Below, in pieces: positions 47,845 to 54,771 of a DNA stretch of 54,771 bases (the first letter of the stretch is position 1; the number at the start of each line of letters is the position of its first letter). Made by a program: the position numbers and the translations under genes. The stretch comes from an uncultured Clostridia bacterium (GTDB lineage: Bacteria; Bacillota; Clostridia; Christensenellales; Borkfalkiaceae), in the NCBI GenBank assembly GCA_947625245.1, contig CANQNO010000009.1:1-54771 (forward strand), given 5' to 3'. The notes under the pieces are model-generated. The model saw nothing but the letters and a program-made list of their open reading frames with translations. It was not told where the DNA came from and searched no databases.

Positions 47845-49155
47845 ATGAATAAGATGTCCGTTAAGGATCTTAAAGACCTTAAAGGCAAAAAAGTTTTGGT
47901 GCGGTGCGATTTCAACGTGCCCATGAAAGACGGCGTGATTACAGACGAGAACAGAATTACGGGCGCTCTTCCCACTATTAAATACCTTTTGGAAAGGGGC
48001 GCGCGCGTTACGCTCTGCTCGCACATGGGCAAACCCCACTCTGTTTTTTCGGACGAAGTAAAACTTAACAAAAAGGATTTGAAAAAGGTTGAAAACGGCG
48101 AGACGACCGCGGAAGCCATTATAGAAAAAGCCAAAAAGGACGAGCCGAAAAAGCTCACTTTGGCGCCCGTAGCGGCAAGGCTCAACGAGCTGTTGGGCGG
48201 AAAAGTTGCTTTTGCAAAGGACGTTATAGGTCCCGACGCCACTAAAAAACGCGATAATTTGAAAGACGGCGAGGCTGTGCTTCTGGAAAATCTGCGCTTC
48301 CATTGGGAAGAGGAAAAGAAAGACGAAAAGTTTTGCCGCGCTTTGGCGCGCGACGCCGAAATTTATGTGAACGACGCGTTCGGCACGGCGCACCGCTCCC
48401 ACGCCTCCACCGCCGCCATTGTGGAATACGGAATTATAAAGACCGCCGTTTGCGGCTTTTTGATAGAGAAAGAGCTGGAAGTTATGGCGGACACGCTTGA
48501 AAATCCCAAACGTCCCTTTGTTGCGATTTTGGGCGGGGCGAAAGTTTCGGATAAGCTGAACGTAATATCCAACCTTTTGGAAAAGTGCGATACCCTTATA
48601 ATCGGCGGCGGCATGGCTTATACCTTCCTTAAAGCAAAGGGTCTGGAAGTGGGCAAGTCGCTTTTGGACGAGGAAAAAATAAGCTACTGCAAGGAAATGA
48701 TAGAAAAAGCCGAAAAGGCGGGCAAGGAATTGCTCTTGCCCGTGGATACGGTAGTGACCGACCGTTTCCCCGATCCCATCGACGCGGAAATTGCGACAGA
48801 GACGGTGCCGTGCGACAAAATACCCAAAGACAAAATGGGCATGGATATCGGTCCCGAAACCTGCAAGCTGTACGAAAGCAGGATAAAAAAGGCGAAGTCG
48901 GTTATATGGAACGGACCTATGGGCGTGTTTGAAAACCCCACGCTTGCGAAAGGTACGATAGCCGTTGCAAAGGCGTTGGCGGACGTTTACGGCAAGTGTA
49001 CCACCATTATAGGCGGCGGGGATTCCGCGGCGGCTGTACAGCAATTGGGCTTTGCCGATAAAATGACACACATTTCGACGGGCGGCGGAGCGTCGCTGGA
49101 ACTGTTCGAGGGGAAAATTCTTCCCGGCATAGCTTGCTTGAACGACAAAAAATAA
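47845..49155 (+). CDS. pgk: Phosphoglycerate kinase
   Basis: The 436-residue enzyme makes ATP from 1,3-bisphosphoglycerate in glycolysis. It shows [13 protein letters not shown] near residue 17, CSHMGKP near 60, [14 protein letters not shown] near 232, GGGMAYTF near 254, WNGPMGVFE near 355 and the C-terminal [10 protein letters not shown] near 390. It is about 40 residues longer than standard bacterial PGK. The extra part is a charged helix ([21 protein letters not shown] and the following [14 protein letters not shown]) after the SHMGKP loop. I chose the ATG at 47845, which follows AAAGGAG by seven bases. It is monocistronic, with its own promoter. Confidence 0.95.
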   Translation: MNKMSVKDLKDLKGKKVLVRCDFNVPMKDGVITDENRITGALPTIKYLLERGARVTLCSHMGKPHSVFSDEVKLNKKDLKKVENGETTAEAIIEKAKKDEPKKLTLAPVAARLNELLGGKVAFAKDVIGPDATKKRDNLKDGEAVLLENLRFHWEEEKKDEKFCRALARDAEIYVNDAFGTAHRSHASTAAIVEYGIIKTAVCGFLIEKELEVMADTLENPKRPFVAILGGAKVSDKLNVISNLLEKCDTLIIGGGMAYTFLKAKGLEVGKSLLDEEKISYCKEMIEKAEKAGKELLLPVDTVVTDRFPDPIDAEIATETVPCDKIPKDKMGMDIGPETCKLYESRIKKAKSVIWNGPMGVFENPTLAKGTIAVAKALADVYGKCTTIIGGGDSAAAVQQLGFADKMTHISTGGGASLELFEGKILPGIACLNDKK

Positions 49156-49164
49156 AATTTAAAC

Positions 49165-49188
49165 GGGGCGGCATTTTAATGCCGCCCC
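49165..49188 (+). terminator. Hairpin after pgk
   Basis: GGGGCGGCAT and ATGCCGCCCC pair over a short loop, ten bases after pgk. The T-run that follows is weak (TCTGATTATT), so some transcription may read into the next gene. Confidence 0.5.
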
Positions 49189-49208
49189 TCTGATTATTGG
49201 TGAAAAAA

Positions 49209-49535
49209 ATGGCTACGTTTGAGGATTTTTTAAAGCTGGATATACGGGCGGGAACCATCGTGCGGGCGGAAAGGTCGCAAAAAGCCAAAAAACCCGCTTA
49301 TAAGTTGCAGATAGATTTTGGGGAACTCGGCATAAAAAATTCTTCCGCACAGATAACCGAACGGTATACCGCGGAAGAACTTATAGGCAAGCAAGTGCTT
49401 GCGGTTGTCAATTTTCCGCCCAAACAGGTTGCCGATTTTATTTCGGAAGCGCTGGTTTTGGGCACTTATTCAAAGGGCGGCGTTGTGCTTGCCACGCCCG
49501 ACTTTGCCGTTAAAAACGGCGACAAATTGGGGTGA
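49209..49535 (+). CDS. csaA: CsaA-like tRNA-binding domain protein
   Basis: The 108-residue protein is a free-standing EMAP/OB-fold tRNA-binding domain: MATFEDFLKLDIRAGTIVRAE at the start, YKLQIDFGELGIKNSSAQI, IGKQVLAVVNFPPKQVADFISEALVLG and VLATPDFAVKNGDKLG at the end. CsaA forms a dimer with a chaperone-like and tRNA-binding role; its function is not settled. TTG and GTG codons lie in frame a few bases before the ATG at 49209, which I prefer. No strong ribosome binding site. It lies 50 bases after pgk, possibly cotranscribed by readthrough. Confidence 0.85.
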   Translation: MATFEDFLKLDIRAGTIVRAERSQKAKKPAYKLQIDFGELGIKNSSAQITERYTAEELIGKQVLAVVNFPPKQVADFISEALVLGTYSKGGVVLATPDFAVKNGDKLG

Positions 49536-49560
49536 AATAAACAAAACGCAAAAACTAACC

Positions 49561-49598
49561 CGCCCCGCGGTTTTTGCCGCGGCGCAAGGTGTTTTTTT
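49561..49598 (+). terminator. Terminator after csaA
   Basis: CCGCGG in CGCCCCGCGG pairs with CCGCGG in GCCGCGGCG over TTTTTG, and a GTTTTTTT run follows seven bases later. Confidence 0.6.
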
Positions 49599-49618
49599 AA
49601 TTGTAATTACAAAGTCAG

Positions 49619-49760
49619 AAACCGCGGAGAAGCGAGTTATGCAAGGAGTGCGAGGATAACCCGAAGGAGCGTACAAAGAAGTACGTGTCGTACCGAAGGC
49701 GTTAGCCTTACTGAGGGTTGCCGCAGCACGACACCGCAGAACGAAGCTTATACGCGGTTT
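49619..49760. repeat. Palindrome-rich intergenic element of about 142 bp with 8-bp inverted ends
   Basis: The element begins AAACCGCG (49619-49626) and ends CGCGGTTT (49753-49760), a perfect terminal inverted repeat. Inside are hairpins such as AAGGC/GCCTT around 49697-49710 and GTAC-rich short repeats. It has no open frame with a ribosome binding site. Placed between the csaA terminator and the proS stop, it resembles a non-autonomous mobile or REP-like element, or an unusual small RNA. I could not find target-site duplications. Confidence 0.4.
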
Positions 49761-49770
49761 GCGGTAGTTT

Positions 49771-51198
49771 TTAATAGGCGCGGGCGAAGATAATTACATG
49801 CTCCGCCTTCTTTCCGCAGACCGCGCATTTTTCGGCGGTCTCGCCCTCGGCGTAAACGCGCGCGCTGGCGGCGGTTTCAGCCTTTATTTTGTCCTCGCAG
49901 TCGCGGCAACAGCACCAACCTGCTTTTACAAAATTGCCGCCCTCCACGCCCTTTAAAATTTCAGCCATGCTGTTTGCGTAAACTATTCTGCCGTCGCGGC
50001 GGACGCGCGCCGCTTCGAGCATATCCTTTTGTACTATTGTAAGAAGTTCCGCAACAGTATTTTCTATGCCGTCGAGGTTGTAACTTTCTTTAGCGCACGT
50101 ATCGCGGCGGAAAATCATAGCCTTGCCGTTTTCGATATCGCGGGGACCTATCTCTATCCTCAAAGGTACGCCTTTCATCTCCCACTCGTTGAATTTCCAG
50201 CCGGGGCTTGCGTCGGTGTTGTCGAATTCTACGCGCACACCCGATTTTTCAAGGCTTGCCTTTAATTTTTCGCAAACTTCGATAACTCCGCCTTTTTTTG
50301 CGGCGATGGGAATTATAACCGCCTGAACGGGCGCGACTTTGGGGGGAAGCACAAGCCCGCGCTGGTCGCCGTGCGCCATTATGAGCGCGCCTATAAGCCT
50401 TGTGGAAACGCCCCAACTTGACGTGTAGGCGTATTTTTGCGAACCGTCTTTATCCAAAAACTTGATATCGAACGCCTTTGAGAAGTTCTGCCCCAAAAAG
50501 TGCGAAGTGCCCGCCTGCAAGCTCTTACCGTCTTTCATCATGGCTTCCATGCCGTATGTGGCGACGGCGCCCGCAAATTTTTCCTTTTCGGTCTTTCTGC
50601 CCGTGATCACGGGAATTGCGAGCACGTTTTCGGCAAATTCCTTATATACCCCCAACATCTGCATTGTTTCGGCTTCGGCTTCCTCCGCCGTGGCGTGGGC
50701 GGTGTGACCTTCCTGCCATAAAAATTCGGAAGTGCGCAAAAAAGGACGGGTAGTCTTTTCCCAACGCATAACGTTGCACCACTGGTTGATTTTAATGGGC
50801 AAATCACGGTAGGATTGGAGCCATTTGGAGTACATACTGCCTATCACCGTTTCGGAAGTGGGGCGGATAGCCAAAGGCTCGGCAAGTTCTTCCCCGCCCG
50901 CGTGGGTGACGACCGCGACTTCGGGCGCAAAGCCCTCCACGTGTTCCGACTCCTTGGTGAAAAAGCTCATGGGGATAAGAAGCGGGAAATATGCGTTTTT
51001 ATGACCCGTCGCCTTGAAGCGGGCGTCGAGTTCGGATTGGATGTTCTCCCAAATCGCATAGCCGTAAGGACGGATTACCATAGTGCCCTTTACGGGACCG
51101 TAATCGACGAGTTTGGTCTTTATAACCACGTCGGTGTACCACTGCGGGAAGTCCTTTTCCATGTCTGCGATCTGCTCAACAAAGCTGTCGTTTGCCAT
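49771..51198 (-). CDS. proS: Prolyl-tRNA synthetase (archaeal/eukaryotic type)
   Basis: The 475-residue class II synthetase is of the short type without the editing insertion. It starts MANDSFVEQIADMEKDFPQWYTDVVIK. Motif 2 is VMRWEKTTRPFLRTSEFLWQEGHTAHA near residue 140, and motif 3 region is GASTRLIGALIMAHGD-like SWGVSTRLIGALIMAHGD near 266. A C-terminal domain with CCCRDCEDKIKAE and CAVCGKKAEHVIIFARAY could bind zinc. The ending ARAY is typical. It charges tRNA(Pro). This form is found in many Firmicutes along with mycoplasmas. It is monocistronic and divergent from the transketolase gene. Confidence 0.95.
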   Translation of the reverse strand: MANDSFVEQIADMEKDFPQWYTDVVIKTKLVDYGPVKGTMVIRPYGYAIWENIQSELDARFKATGHKNAYFPLLIPMSFFTKESEHVEGFAPEVAVVTHAGGEELAEPLAIRPTSETVIGSMYSKWLQSYRDLPIKINQWCNVMRWEKTTRPFLRTSEFLWQEGHTAHATAEEAEAETMQMLGVYKEFAENVLAIPVITGRKTEKEKFAGAVATYGMEAMMKDGKSLQAGTSHFLGQNFSKAFDIKFLDKDGSQKYAYTSSWGVSTRLIGALIMAHGDQRGLVLPPKVAPVQAVIIPIAAKKGGVIEVCEKLKASLEKSGVRVEFDNTDASPGWKFNEWEMKGVPLRIEIGPRDIENGKAMIFRRDTCAKESYNLDGIENTVAELLTIVQKDMLEAARVRRDGRIVYANSMAEILKGVEGGNFVKAGWCCCRDCEDKIKAETAASARVYAEGETAEKCAVCGKKAEHVIIFARAY

Positions 51199-51308
51199 AA
51201 ATATATCCTCTTTATAAATTCTATTGCGATTATAGCATAAGTCGGTTTAAAAATAAAACGTTTTGACGGTTAAGCTTTAAAAAATTATTTTTGATTCTGT
51301 AATATCGC

Positions 51309-51337
51309 TTGTAATTGCGGGGGAAATATTGTATAAT
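51309..51337 (+). promoter_or_regulatory. Promoter of the transketolase gene
   Basis: TTGTAA (51309-51314) and TATAAT (51332-51337) are 17 bases apart, 31 bases before the ATG. Confidence 0.7.
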
Positions 51338-51368
51338 TTTCGGGAACAATATTTTTAAGGAGAGATTT

Positions 51369-53348
51369 ATGTCCGTCAACACTAAATGCGTGAACGCCGT
51401 AAGAATTCTTTCGGCTGAAGCCATACAAAAGGCAAATTCGGGTCACCCCGGGATTTGTCTCGGCGCTGCGCCGATAGGCTATGAGTTGTTTGCCGAACAC
51501 CTGAAATTCAGCTACAAAAACCCGAAGTGGGACAACCGCGACCGCTTTGTACTTTCCGCGGGGCACGGAAGCATGCTTTTGTACTCCCTTTTGCACCTCT
51601 TCGGATATAACGTGACGACGGAAGATTTGAAAAATTTCCGCCAGCTCGGTTCCAAAACGCCCGGTCACCCCGAATACGGCGTTACGGACGGCGTGGAGGC
51701 TTCCACCGGTCCTTTGGGGCAGGGAATAAGCAACGCCGTGGGCATGGCGCTTGCAGAAGCGCACCTCGAAGCCGTTTTCAATAAGCCAGGCTTCCCCGTC
51801 GTGGATCACTTTACCTATGTGTTGTGCGGCGAAGGCTGTCTGGAAGAAGGCATAGGCTATGAGGCTTGCTCCTTTGCGGGTACGCAGAAACTCGGAAAAT
51901 TAATTCTCTTTTACGATAAAAACAATATAACCATAGAGGGCGGTATAGACAGCGCCTTCGGCGAGGACGTGGCAACGCGCTTTGTTGCGCAGGGCTGGCA
52001 GGTCGTGCGCGTACAGGACGCAAATAACCTTACGCTTTTGGATAAAGCCATAAAACTTGCAAAGAGCGACCTTTCGCGCCCGTCGGTAATTATTTGCAAT
52101 TCGGTTATAGGGTACGGCTCGCCCGTACAGAACACAGCGGACGTGCACGGCGCGCCGCTCGGTGCGGAAAATCTGGCAAGGACAAAGGCGTTTTACGGCT
52201 GGAATTATGCGCCTTTTGAAGTACCCGCGGACGTGAAGGAACACTGCCGCGCGATCGCCGAAGAAAGAGCGGTGTGCGAAGCGGAGTGGAACGCGCTGTT
52301 TATGCGGTATTCGGAAACATATCCCGAACTTGCACAAAAATACAAGGATTATATGCGCGGCTATACGCCCGACTTCAATGCGCTGTTCGAAAAGGCGGAT
52401 TTTTCAAAACCCGAAGCGACGCGTTCGAGCGGGGGCAAAATATTAAACGATATAGCTAAACTTCTTCCCAACCTGCTTGCAGGCTCGGCAGACCTCTCCC
52501 CCTCCACAAAAACGGAAATCAAGGGCGCGGGATATTTTTCGCCCGAAAACCGCACGGGGCGGAATATTCATTTCGGCATACGCGAACATGCCATGGCGGG
52601 CATTTGCAACGGCATACAGCTCCACGGCGGGCTGAGGATTGTTTGCTCCACCTTCTTCTCTTTCTCCGACTATATGAAGTGCGGCATGAGAATGAGCGCG
52701 CTGATGAATATACCCGTTATATATGTTCTTACGCACGACAGCATAGGCGTCGGCGAGGACGGCCCCACGCACCAACCCGTAGAACAGCTTGCAACGCTGC
52801 GCTCGGTGCCCAACCTTAAAGTATTCAGACCCGCCGACGGGAAAGAGACGGTTGCGGCTTACGTTTCGGCGCTCACGCAAAATTCTCCTACGGCAATAGT
52901 GCTTTCGCGGCAAAACCTTGCCCAAAATGCGGCTTCGGGCTTTAAAGCCCTTACGGGCGGATACGCTTTGAACGAAGAATTCAAGCCCGACGTGCTTTTG
53001 ATTGGCACCGGCTCGGAAGTAGCCCTTTGCGAGGGAGCGAGGGAAATTCTCGCCGCGAAAGGAATACGCGCGAGGGTAATTTCGATGCCCTGCACGGAAG
53101 AATTCGAAAGGCAGACGGCGGAATACAGGGAAAGCGTTATTCCCAAAGCCGTTAAGGCGCGCGTATGCGTGGAAGCGGGTTGCGGCATGCCCTGGTACAA
53201 GTATGCCGGCGACTGCGGCGAAATTATCTGCATAGACGGTTTCGGGGCTTCCGCTCCCGCCGACAAACTTTTCGAGCGTTTCGGCTTTACGAAGGAAAAC
53301 GTGGCGAGAGCCGCAGAAAAATCTTTGGAAAACGTAAAAAGACAGTAA
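51369..53348 (+). CDS. tkt: Transketolase
   Basis: The 659-residue thiamine diphosphate enzyme of the pentose phosphate pathway moves two-carbon units between sugar phosphates. Motifs: AIQKANSGHPGICLGAAPIGYELF near residue 18, GHPEYGVTDGVEASTGPLGQGI near 99, GEGCLEEGIGYEACSFAG near 156, the TPP-binding Asn in DKNNITIEGG, and HDSIGVGEDGPTHQPVEQLATLRSVPNL near 455. The ribosome binding site AAGGAG lies 8 bases before the ATG at 51369; the frame is open further upstream without support. A hairpin follows. The length is normal. Confidence 0.96.
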   Translation: MSVNTKCVNAVRILSAEAIQKANSGHPGICLGAAPIGYELFAEHLKFSYKNPKWDNRDRFVLSAGHGSMLLYSLLHLFGYNVTTEDLKNFRQLGSKTPGHPEYGVTDGVEASTGPLGQGISNAVGMALAEAHLEAVFNKPGFPVVDHFTYVLCGEGCLEEGIGYEACSFAGTQKLGKLILFYDKNNITIEGGIDSAFGEDVATRFVAQGWQVVRVQDANNLTLLDKAIKLAKSDLSRPSVIICNSVIGYGSPVQNTADVHGAPLGAENLARTKAFYGWNYAPFEVPADVKEHCRAIAEERAVCEAEWNALFMRYSETYPELAQKYKDYMRGYTPDFNALFEKADFSKPEATRSSGGKILNDIAKLLPNLLAGSADLSPSTKTEIKGAGYFSPENRTGRNIHFGIREHAMAGICNGIQLHGGLRIVCSTFFSFSDYMKCGMRMSALMNIPVIYVLTHDSIGVGEDGPTHQPVEQLATLRSVPNLKVFRPADGKETVAAYVSALTQNSPTAIVLSRQNLAQNAASGFKALTGGYALNEEFKPDVLLIGTGSEVALCEGAREILAAKGIRARVISMPCTEEFERQTAEYRESVIPKAVKARVCVEAGCGMPWYKYAGDCGEIICIDGFGASAPADKLFERFGFTKENVARAAEKSLENVKRQ

Positions 53349-53354
53349 AATTGC

Positions 53355-53376
53355 AGGCGCGCCGTTTGGCGCGCCT
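53355..53376 (+). terminator. Hairpin between tkt and the nitroreductase gene
   Basis: AGGCGCGCC and GGCGCGCCT form a perfect nine-pair stem with a four-base loop, six bases after tkt. The T-run is weak, so it may only attenuate. Confidence 0.55.
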
Positions 53377-53397
53377 GTATTGGATATGAGGTATAAT

Positions 53398-53931
53398 ATG
53401 GATTTGGAAAATTTGTTTTTAACACGGCAAAGCACCCGCGAATACTCCGGGAAACCCGTTGCGGACGAGACTTTGAAAGAAATAATAAGGCTTGCAAAGC
53501 TCGCCCCCTCCGCCGTCAATTCACAACCTTATAAAATTTATGCGGTAAACGGCGAAAAGGCAAAGGCGTTTAGCAGGAACGTGCAGGTTATGGGCGGAAA
53601 CAAGTGGGCTTCGGACTGCCCCGCGTTTATAGTAATTGAACAGGGCAAACCGCCGCTTGTGGAAAGATTAGGGCAAAAGATTTTAAAGACCGAATTCGTG
53701 CCGATAGACATAGGTATTCTTACGGCTTATATTACGCTTGCCGCCGAAAACCTGGGAGTGCAGACCTGCATTTTGGGCATGCGCGACGAGAAGGGAATAG
53801 CAAAATTTTTAGGGCTGGGAGAAGACTCCAAATTCCCTCTCGTAATTGCCGCGGGGTATAAAAAAGAGGGCTATCCCGTGCGGGAAAAAACCCGAAAGCC
53901 CTTTGACGAAAACGTGAAATTCATTACTTGA
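53398..53931 (+). CDS. Nitroreductase family protein
   Basis: The 177-residue FMN-dependent oxidoreductase starts MDLENLFLTRQSTREYSGKPV, the family's N-terminal FMN-contact motif, and continues LAKLAPSAVNSQPYKIYAV near 37, AAENLGVQTCILGM near 119 and VIAAGYKKEGYPVREKTRKP at the end. Substrates of this family are nitro compounds, quinones or unknown. GAGGT lies eight bases before the ATG at 53398; the upstream MDMRYN frame is possible but lacks a ribosome binding site. It ends at a strong terminator. Confidence 0.9.
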   Translation: MDLENLFLTRQSTREYSGKPVADETLKEIIRLAKLAPSAVNSQPYKIYAVNGEKAKAFSRNVQVMGGNKWASDCPAFIVIEQGKPPLVERLGQKILKTEFVPIDIGILTAYITLAAENLGVQTCILGMRDEKGIAKFLGLGEDSKFPLVIAAGYKKEGYPVREKTRKPFDENVKFIT

Positions 53932-53945
53932 TTTAAAAAAATATT

Positions 53946-53980
53946 GGCGGGCGCGGAAAAATTCCGCGCCCGCCTTTTTT
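53946..53980 (+). terminator. Rho-independent terminator after the nitroreductase gene
   Basis: GGCGGGCGCGGAA and TTCCGCGCCCGCC enclose a three-base loop and are followed by TTTTTTTGC. Confidence 0.85.
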
Positions 53981-54133
53981 GCTAATCTCTTGCTTAACAT
54001 CTTATATAATCACACAAACATCGATTTGATAAGCTAAAATATTTGTATCGTGGGTTAATACTTGCTTTTTGGTCATAGTTTATGTTAAAATAAATTTATA
54101 AAATTTATTTTCACAAATACAGGGGATATTCAA

Positions 54134-54771
54134 ATGAAAAAGATTAAAATATTTTTAGCTTCTTCCATTACAGAACTTGAAAGCGACAGGGATAAATTTC
54201 AAGCGTTTATCGACCAGCTTAACGAGTTTTATTTTGATTACGGCATAAGGATCTCCCTCTACCGTTGCGAAACGGGCGATATAGCCGTTTCCGGCGAGGC
54301 GGGCGGAAAACAAGCCAAATATGATAAAGAAATCCGCGACAGCGAGCTCTGCATTTTCTTGTTCTTCAAAAAAGTGGGCGAATACACCCGCCACGAGTTT
54401 GAAGTGGCGTTGGAATCGTTCAAAGATTGCAAAAAGCCCAAAATAGTTACGTATTTCAAATACGTCAACACTCCGGAAGAGGCCTCGGACGAAGTAAAAA
54501 GCTTTATGCAGCTCTTGGACGGTGAAATTAAGCACTACTATAACATCTATCAAAATATTGACACTTTTAAACTCGGCATTTTAATGCAGTTGAAGTTGAT
54601 GAAACTCGACGGTGCAGAGCCTTGCGTTGAAAACGGAAAAGTCATGCTAGGCAAAGAGGAAATCGCCGACACCGCCAATGTGCCGATTTTTACAGGTAAC
54701 GGTTCGCTGACGCAATATAAAAAAGAGTTGAAAGAACTAACCGAAAAGTGCGAAGACCTTAGAAGAAAGAG
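54134..54771 (+). CDS. DUF4062 (TIR-like) domain protein, 3' end outside the window
   Basis: The frame is open from ATG 54134 to the end of the window (212 codons, no stop). It begins MKKIKIFLASSITELESDRDKF, the DUF4062 signature at the start of a Rossmann-like, TIR-related domain, and continues RDSELCIFLFFKKVGEYTRHEFEVALESFKDCKKPKIVTYF. A charged, probably helical region follows (QYKKELKELTEKCEDLRRK near residue 195). DUF4062 is often the N-terminal domain of STAND NTPases and TPR proteins linked to prokaryotic immunity or signalling. An AGGGGAT site lies upstream. The downstream domain cannot be seen, so its role is unknown. Confidence 0.75.
   Translation, partial: MKKIKIFLASSITELESDRDKFQAFIDQLNEFYFDYGIRISLYRCETGDIAVSGEAGGKQAKYDKEIRDSELCIFLFFKKVGEYTRHEFEVALESFKDCKKPKIVTYFKYVNTPEEASDEVKSFMQLLDGEIKHYYNIYQNIDTFKLGILMQLKLMKLDGAEPCVENGKVMLGKEEIADTANVPIFTGNGSLTQYKKELKELTEKCEDLRRK

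Noticed and set aside
47803-49071. 422-residue frame antisense to pgk
   Set aside because: Shadow of pgk. No motif, no ribosome binding site, and the pgk promoter and start are unambiguous.

Overview
The window looks like a chromosomal segment of a spore-forming anaerobic member of the Firmicutes, class Clostridia. Evidence: a spoVAC-spoVAD-spoVAE-yunB sporulation cluster, a pyruvate:ferredoxin oxidoreductase, ECF transporter genes beside truA, an obgE-yhbY-nadD-yqeK-rsfS type cluster, strong AGGAGG-like ribosome binding sites and TTGACA/TATAAT promoters. A gut Christensenellales-like lineage is my guess from the overall style (moderate GC, BspA-type leucine-rich repeat surface proteins, carboxyspermidine polyamine operon); the sequence does not prove it. 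Most of the window is ordinary housekeeping DNA. The leucine-rich repeat genes and the 45.3-47.8 kb locus are visibly more AT-rich and look accessory.

Layout. 0-2 kb: a 5'-truncated BspA-like repeat gene, a 42-residue hydrophobic peptide gene that shares its C-terminal tail, and a repeat-rich gap. 2-6.3 kb (minus): yunB, spoVAE, spoVAD, spoVAC, a short-chain dehydrogenase and a ZIP metal transporter. 6.4-8.6 kb (plus): a two-gene ABC exporter. 8.6-19.8 kb (minus): aspartate kinase, a DUF1015 protein, a 35-residue CdaR-like membrane peptide, the c-di-AMP synthase gene dacA, holA, an acyltransferase, mnmE, a membrane protein, truA, ecfT and a fused ecfA1-ecfA2. 20-23.6 kb: PFOR. 23.7-24.7 kb: a lipoprotein-like gene divergent from a small XRE repressor with a palindromic operator between them. 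24.8-31.5 kb (minus): a six-gene polyamine operon preceded by a structured leader ending in a terminator. 31.8-34.3 kb: an alpha/beta hydrolase and pgi. 34.4-37.7 kb: a BspA-like lipoprotein gene, also behind a structured leader and terminator. 37.9-45.2 kb: deoC-like, rsfS, fused nadD-yqeK, yhbY, obgE, a catalytically degenerate Rho homologue, an MBL-fold hydrolase and a DUF1934-like gene. 45.3-47.8 kb: two membrane/exported protein genes divergent from a second XRE repressor, built like the first module. 47.8-53.9 kb: pgk, csaA-like, a palindromic repeat element, proS, transketolase and nitroreductase. The window ends inside a DUF4062 (TIR-like) protein gene.

How the genes work together. 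pgi, pgk, transketolase and PFOR give central sugar catabolism to acetyl-CoA and reduced ferredoxin. The polyamine operon encodes arginine to agmatine to N-carbamoylputrescine to putrescine, then spermidine through carboxyspermidine, and it also carries a speE whose dcSAM-producing partner speD is not in the window. The obgE and rsfS genes belong to ribosome assembly and silencing, and mnmE, truA and proS to tRNA function.

Most interesting signals: (1) a long leader RNA with a 10-bp closing helix, internal hairpins and a terminator directly before speA; (2) an unrelated leader with a two-part 18-bp closing stem, two inner helices and a terminator before the BspA gene; (3) a Rho paralogue that has lost its P-loop and arginine finger; (4) two independent repressor modules with the operator inside the target promoter spacer; (5) a truncated repeat gene that could donate sequence to the intact one; (6) a possible type I toxin with an antisense promoter; (7) a CdaR reduced to its membrane segment.
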